Below are positions 3,727-7,699 of a DNA stretch of 7,699 bases, in pieces (position 1 is the stretch's first letter; every line of letters begins with the position of its first letter). The position numbers were made by a program, and so were the translations under genes. The DNA comes from Comamonadaceae bacterium (lineage in GTDB: Bacteria; Pseudomonadota; Gammaproteobacteria; Burkholderiales; Burkholderiaceae_C): NCBI GenBank assembly GCA_947458345.1, contig CANHBU010000080.1, positions 1 to 7,699 of the forward strand, given 5' to 3'. Below the pieces are notes generated by a model. It saw only the letters and a program-made list of their open reading frames with translations, was not told the origin of the DNA and did no database searches.

Positions 3727-6693
3727 ATGACAAGCAAAACGCTGGTGATTGCAGAAAAGCCCTCGGTGGCCCAGGACATCGTGCGCGCCCTGACGCCGAC
3801 GACGGGCAAATTCGACAAACACGATGAGCACTTCGAAAACGAAGCATGGATCGTCACCTCGGCCGTGGGCCACCTGGTGGAAATCCAGGCGCCCGAGGCC
3901 TTTGACGTCAAGCGCGGCAAATGGAGCTTTGCCCATCTGCCGGTGATCCCGCCCTACTTTGAGCTCAAGCCCATCGACAAGACCAAAGGCCGGCTCAATG
4001 CCATCGTCAAGCTGGCCAAACGCAAGGACGTGGGCGCCGTGGTCAACTCGTGCGATGCCAGGCGCGAGGCCGAATTGATCTTTCGCCTGATCGAGCAGTA
4101 CGCCAAGTCCAAGCACCCGGTCAAGCGCTTGTGGCTGCAGTCCATGACACCGGCGGCGATTCGCGATGGATTTGACCAGTTGCGCAGTGACCAGCAAATG
4201 CTGCCACTGGCCGACGCGGCACGCTGCCGCTCGGAGGCCGATTGGCTCGTGGGCATCAATGGCACGCGTGCCATGACGGCCTTCAACTCACGTGACGGCG
4301 GCTTTTTTCTGACCACCGTCGGTCGGGTGCAAACCCCCACGCTGTCGGTGGTGGTCGAGCGGGAAGAAAAAATCCGCAAATTCGTCAGCCGCGATTATTG
4401 GGAGATCCACGCCACGTTCGGGGCGGAAAAAGGCCAGTACAGCGGCAAGTGGTTTGACCCCGCCTGGAAGAAGCCGGCCTTGGCCGATGGCGCCGAGCCC
4501 GATCCCGAGCAGCGCGCCGATCGGCTGTGGAGCGAGCGCGAGGCGCTGGCCGTGGCACAGGCGGTGCATGGCAAGCCTGCCCGCGTCACCGACGAGTCCA
4601 AGCCGAGCACGCAAGCGTGCGCGCTGCTGTTTGATCTGACCTCACTGCAGCGCGAGGCCAACGGCAAGTTTGGCTTTTCCGCCAAGACCACGCTGGCGCT
4701 GGCGCAAAGCCTGTATGAGCGTCACAAGGCCCTGACCTACCCGCGGACCGACTCACGCCATCTGCCCGAAGACTACCTGCCCGTGGTCAAACAAACCTTT
4801 GAAATGCTCGCCGACAGCGGCATGCGCCACCTGGCCCCGCATGCGCTGACCGCGCTCAACCAAGGCTATATCAAGCCCAGCAAGCGCGTGTTTGACAACA
4901 GCCGGGTGTCCGATCACTTTGCGATCATCCCGACCACGCAAGCGCCCTCGGGGCTCAGCGATGCCGAGCAAAAACTCTACGACCTGGTGGTGCGCCGCTT
5001 CATGGCGATCTTTTTCCCCAGCGCCGAATACCTGGTGACCACCCGCATCTCCGAGGTGCTGGGCCACCACTTCAAGACCGAAGGCAAAGTGCTGATCAAG
5101 CCCGGCTGGCTGGCCATTTATGGCAAAGAGGCGGCCCAAGAGGTGGCCGACGCCAAGGAGGGCGACAAAGGCCAGCCGCTGGTGCCGGTGCAGCCCGACG
5201 AGAAGGTGCGCACCGAGGAGGCCCAGGCCAAAGGCCTGAAAACCCGGCCGCCGGCCCGCTACAGCGAGGCGACGCTGCTGGGCGCCATGGAGGGCGCTGG
5301 CAAGATGGTCGAAGACGACGAGCTGCGCGAGGCGATGCAGGAAAAAGGCCTGGGCACCCCGGCGACCCGGGCGGCCATCATCGAAGGCTTGATCAACGAA
5401 AAATACCTGCTGCGCGAGGGCCGCGAGCTCATCCCCACGGCCAAGGCCTTCCAGCTCATGACCTTGCTGCGTGGGCTCGGCGCCGAGGAGCTCTCGCGCG
5501 CCGATCTGACCGGCGAATGGGAGTACAAGCTCGCGCGCATGGAAAAGGGGCAACTCAGCCGCGAGCAGTTCATGGCCGAGATCCAGGCCATGACCGAAAA
5601 AATCGTGGCCAAGGCCAAGGGCTACGACCGCGACACCATACCAGGCGACTACGCCACCTTGCAAGCGCCGTGCCCCAATTGCGCGGGCGTGATCAAGGAA
5701 AACTACCGCCGCTACGCCTGCACCGGCGCCCAGGGCAGCAGCGAGGGTTGCGGGTTTTCATTCGGCAAGACGCCGGCCGGGCGCACCTTCGAGTTGCAAG
5801 AGGTCGAGCAGTTCCTGCGCGATCGGCGCATCGGCCCGCTCGACGGATTTCGCTCCAAGGCTGGCTGGCCCTTTACGGCCGAGATGGTGATCAAGTTCGA
5901 CGAGGACAGCAAAAACTACAAGCTCGAGTTCGACTTTGGCGACGACGATGCGGCCCAAACCGGTGAGCTGGTGGACTTGAGCGCCAGCGAGCCGCTGGGC
6001 CCCTGCCCCAAATGCGGCGCCGCCGTGCGCGAGCACGGCAAGAACTACGTTTGCGAAAAGTCGGTCCCCACCAGCGCTCAGCCCACGCCGAGCTGCGACT
6101 TCAAGAGCGGGCAAATCATCTTGCAACAGCCCGTGGAGCGCGCGCAGATGCAAAAGCTGCTGGCCACCGGCAAGACCGACATGCTCGACAAGTTTGTCTC
6201 CTCGCGCACCCGCCGGGCCTTCAAGGCCATGCTGGCCTGGGATGCCGAGGCCGGCAAGGTCAACTTCGAATTCGCGCCGTCCAAGTACCCCCCGCGCAAG
6301 GTAGCGGCCGGCGCTGCTGCAGCCGCGGCCAAGACAGTGACTGCGGGCGGCCGGGTCGCGGCCAAGAGTACGGGCAAACGTGCAGCCAAGGGTGCGGCCA
6401 AGCCGGCCACAAAAAGCGCCCCCAAGAAGGCCGCACCCGCCAAGGCGCCCCGCCAAGCCAGCGCCGCTTCACTCAAGCGGCCCAGTGCCGCACTGGCCGC
6501 CGTCATCGGCCAGGCGCCGCTGGCCAGACCGCAGGTCATGAAGGCGCTGTGGGACTACATCAAGGCTCAGGGTCTGCAAGACCCCAAAGACAAGCGGCTG
6601 GTCAATGCAGATGCCAAGCTGCTGGCCGTTTTCGGCAAAGCGCAAGCCAATATGTTCGAGCTCGCCGGACTGATCGGCAAGCACCTGGGCTAA
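3727..6693 (+). CDS. topB: DNA topoisomerase III with H1-like linker and C-terminal SWIB domain
   Basis: This is a 988-residue type IA topoisomerase that cuts one DNA strand through a tyrosyl link and passes another; TopB acts in decatenation and resolution of recombination or replication intermediates. E. coli TopB is about 650 residues, so this is much longer. Order: TOPRIM (about 1-145, with LVIAEKPSVA and Glu10); central gate domains (about 155-630) with catalytic Tyr338 in LTYPRTDSRHLP; two four-Cys modules (Cys649/652/665/675 and Cys760/763/776/790); a topoisomerase C-terminal repeat (about 826-853); an Ala/Lys-rich linker (about 857-912); and a SWIB/MDM2 domain (about 914-988, with LWDYIKAQGLQDPKDKR). 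The TOPRIM acidic motif reads CDARREAELIFR (109-120); I remember CDAGREGELIFR for this subfamily, so two glycines are replaced. ATG 3727 is preferred to TTG 3703 because MTSKTLVIAEKPS is the expected N-terminus. It is divergent from the SET gene. Confidence 0.97.
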   Translation: MTSKTLVIAEKPSVAQDIVRALTPTTGKFDKHDEHFENEAWIVTSAVGHLVEIQAPEAFDVKRGKWSFAHLPVIPPYFELKPIDKTKGRLNAIVKLAKRKDVGAVVNSCDARREAELIFRLIEQYAKSKHPVKRLWLQSMTPAAIRDGFDQLRSDQQMLPLADAARCRSEADWLVGINGTRAMTAFNSRDGGFFLTTVGRVQTPTLSVVVEREEKIRKFVSRDYWEIHATFGAEKGQYSGKWFDPAWKKPALADGAEPDPEQRADRLWSEREALAVAQAVHGKPARVTDESKPSTQACALLFDLTSLQREANGKFGFSAKTTLALAQSLYERHKALTYPRTDSRHLPEDYLPVVKQTFEMLADSGMRHLAPHALTALNQGYIKPSKRVFDNSRVSDHFAIIPTTQAPSGLSDAEQKLYDLVVRRFMAIFFPSAEYLVTTRISEVLGHHFKTEGKVLIKPGWLAIYGKEAAQEVADAKEGDKGQPLVPVQPDEKVRTEEAQAKGLKTRPPARYSEATLLGAMEGAGKMVEDDELREAMQEKGLGTPATRAAIIEGLINEKYLLREGRELIPTAKAFQLMTLLRGLGAEELSRADLTGEWEYKLARMEKGQLSREQFMAEIQAMTEKIVAKAKGYDRDTIPGDYATLQAPCPNCAGVIKENYRRYACTGAQGSSEGCGFSFGKTPAGRTFELQEVEQFLRDRRIGPLDGFRSKAGWPFTAEMVIKFDEDSKNYKLEFDFGDDDAAQTGELVDLSASEPLGPCPKCGAAVREHGKNYVCEKSVPTSAQPTPSCDFKSGQIILQQPVERAQMQKLLATGKTDMLDKFVSSRTRRAFKAMLAWDAEAGKVNFEFAPSKYPPRKVAAGAAAAAAKTVTAGGRVAAKSTGKRAAKGAAKPATKSAPKKAAPAKAPRQASAASLKRPSAALAAVIGQAPLARPQVMKALWDYIKAQGLQDPKDKRLVNADAKLLAVFGKAQANMFELAGLIGKHLG
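6295..6465 (+). other. Histone-H1-like Ala/Lys-rich linker encoded within topB
   Basis: Residues 857-913 of TopB are low-complexity, dominated by Ala, Lys, Pro, Ser and Thr, with repeated AAK, KAA and PAK steps. Such tails resemble histone H1 and bacterial H1-like proteins, and usually bind DNA without base preference. The segment joins the topoisomerase body to the SWIB domain and offers many lysines as possible modification sites. Confidence 0.85.
6466..6690 (+). other. SWIB/MDM2 domain encoded at the 3' end of topB
   Basis: Residues 914-988 match the SWIB pattern as I know it: KRPSAALAAVIG, then PLARPQVMKALWDYIKAQGL, QDPKDKRLVNADAKL, and a final VFG...MFELAGLIGKHL. The pattern is complete and in the right order. 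In eukaryotes SWIB domains occur in SWI/SNF complex subunits; in Chlamydia one is fused to topoisomerase I. Fusion to TopB here suggests a role in binding DNA or a protein partner. Confidence 0.9.
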
Positions 6694-6710
6694 GGAAGCT
6701 CCGCACGCGG

Positions 6711-6769
6711 GTGATTGTCATGGTGATTGTCATGGCGATTACCCCCTCGCTGGCGCTCCTGGCCATGAC
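6711..6769. repeat. Short tandem repeat and inverted repeat between topB and the kinase gene
   Basis: GTGATTGTCATG occurs twice head to tail (6711-6722, 6723-6734), followed by a half copy with one change (GCGATT, 6735-6740). GTCATGGC (6729-6736) is exactly complementary to GCCATGAC (6762-6769) across a 25-nt loop. Both lie in the 121-base gap between two convergent stop codons. They may be slippage products or part of a 3'-end structure. Confidence 0.6.
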
Positions 6770-6780
6770 GAAAGGCTGGC

Positions 6781-6797
6781 GCCGCCGCTGCGGCGGC
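6781..6797. terminator. GC-only hairpin between convergent genes, possible weak terminator
   Basis: GCCGCCG (6781-6787) and CGGCGGC (6791-6797) form a perfect 7-bp stem with a 3-nt loop. It sits 88 bases after topB and 18 bases after the kinase stop (on the other strand), where a two-way transcript end is expected. No T-run follows on either strand, so it is not a classic intrinsic terminator. Confidence 0.35.
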
Positions 6798-6814
6798 CCG
6801 TGCAGCTGGCCCGA

Positions 6815-7699
6815 TCAGGTTGGCGACTGCGGGCTGCGCAGCCGCACGATCACGCGGGTGCCGGGCAGGGGCGGCGGTCGGTCGCAGCTGTCGATGCTGA
6901 CCTGCGCATCGTGCTGCTGGGCGATCTCGGCCACGATCGCCAGGCCCAGGCCGGAGCCATCCACGTTGGTGCCCAGCGCGCGGTAAAACGGTTCAAACAC
7001 CAGCTCGCGCTCGGCCTGGGGAATGCCCGGTCCGGTGTCCTCGACCAGCAGCGTGAGCGATCGGCTGAAAGGGTCGGCGAGCAAACGCACCGTGACCTGC
7101 CCGCCTTCTGGGGTGTAGTTGATCGCGTTGTCGATCAAGTTGCGCACCATCTCCTTGAGCAGCGTGCCATTGCCCTCGATCCGACTGGGCGCCTGATCGG
7201 CCTGCGGCCCCTCGTAGCCCAGGTCGATCTGCTTGTCCAAAGCGCGCGGCAAGGACTCCTGGATGGCCTCGCTGATGACATCGACCAGATCGACCGCCGA
7301 TTTGGCCAGGCTGCGGCCCGTTGTCTCGGCGCGCGCCAGCGCCAGCAACTGGTTGACCGTGTGGGTCGCCCGGATGCTCGACAGGCCGATCTGCTTGAGC
7401 GACTTCTTGACCTCTTCGGCGTCAGCCTGGCGCTGCGCCAGATCGGCCTGCATGCGCAGTCCCGCCAGCGGCGTCTTGAGTTGATGGGCCGCATCGGCCA
7501 GGAAGCGCTTTTGGGTGCTCAGCGAGACCTTCAAACGGCTGAGCAAATCGTTGATCGAAGACACCAGGGGCACCACCTCTTCGGGCACAACGGTCTCGTC
7601 GATCGGACTCATGTCATCGGCCTTGCGCGCGCGGATGCGCCGCTCCAGTTGCGCCAGCGGCCGGATGCCGCGCACCAGCGCCAGCCAGACCAGCAGCAC
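6815..7699 (-). CDS. Two-component sensor histidine kinase (TctE-like), N-terminus outside window
   Basis: This is the C-terminal 295 codons of a membrane sensor kinase. The frame is open to the right edge, so the sensor part, first membrane helix and start are missing. In order (fragment numbering): end of a membrane helix (1-9), HAMP-like linker (about 10-60), dimerisation domain with phospho-acceptor His72 in FLADAAHQLKTPLAGL, then the ATPase domain with N-box NLIDNAINYTP (187-197), G1 DTGPGIP (221-227), F-box FEPFYR (235-240) and G2 GSGLGLAIV (248-256). All catalytic motifs are intact. The wording of the His box and the RGIRPLAQLE linker resemble the TctE/QseC-type kinases of Burkholderiales, where TctDE-like pairs control tricarboxylate uptake; the signal here is not known. 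Its response regulator is expected just upstream, beyond the window. It converges on topB, so it is probably the last gene of its operon. Confidence 0.95.
   Translation of the reverse strand: MLLVWLALVRGIRPLAQLERRIRARKADDMSPIDETVVPEEVVPLVSSINDLLSRLKVSLSTQKRFLADAAHQLKTPLAGLRMQADLAQRQADAEEVKKSLKQIGLSSIRATHTVNQLLALARAETTGRSLAKSAVDLVDVISEAIQESLPRALDKQIDLGYEGPQADQAPSRIEGNGTLLKEMVRNLIDNAINYTPEGGQVTVRLLADPFSRSLTLLVEDTGPGIPQAERELVFEPFYRALGTNVDGSGLGLAIVAEIAQQHDAQVSIDSCDRPPPLPGTRVIVRLRSPQSPT

Noticed and set aside
3561..3920. N-terminal extension of the SET reading frame up to 3920
   Set aside because: It runs antisense to the topB start, shows no SET-family sequence, and crosses the likely SET promoter; the conserved protein begins downstream of GTG 3560.
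4753..5664. Long open frame on the minus strand inside topB (303 codons)
   Set aside because: Its composition (His/Gly/Leu/Gln-rich) is that of a high-GC antisense shadow and it has no recognisable motif; topB on the other strand is certain.

Overview
The window is high-GC, densely coded bacterial chromosome. Protein style points to a beta-proteobacterium of the Burkholderiales, probably Comamonadaceae-like: a TctE-type sensor kinase, a BirA with no DNA-binding domain, a long TopB with extra C-terminal domains, and TACAAT-type -10 boxes. This assignment is inference from remembered families, not from a search. No insertion sequence, tRNA, rRNA, CRISPR array or phage gene is visible.

Layout, left to right. 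(1) The C-terminal part of a GMC-family FAD oxidoreductase (+, cut by the left edge). (2) A 370-base non-coding stretch holding a perfect 11-bp inverted repeat, then a candidate structured RNA of about 170 nt that ends in a textbook intrinsic terminator. (3) A complete TSUP (TauE/SafE-like) membrane permease (+). (4) Converging on it, a minus-strand pair: a small SET-domain lysine methyltransferase followed 5 nt later by a biotin-protein ligase (birA). (5) Divergent from the SET gene across about 166 nt, a 988-residue DNA topoisomerase III (topB, +). (6) Convergent with topB, the C-terminal 295 codons of a sensor histidine kinase (-, cut by the right edge).

The most interesting part is the SET/topB divergent pair. 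TopB carries, after its topoisomerase core and two four-cysteine modules, an Ala/Lys-rich histone-H1-like linker and a C-terminal SWIB/MDM2 domain. SET and SWIB are both chromatin-associated domains best known from eukaryotes and, among bacteria, from Chlamydia. Finding them back to back suggests, as inference only, that the methyltransferase may act on the lysine-rich tail of TopB or on another lysine-rich DNA-binding protein. TopB also has two substitutions in the TOPRIM acidic motif (Gly to Arg and Gly to Ala relative to the consensus I remember). The second falls at a glycine known to matter for religation in type IA topoisomerases. The second notable item is the structured RNA candidate upstream of the permease, which could be a stand-alone small RNA or an attenuating leader.
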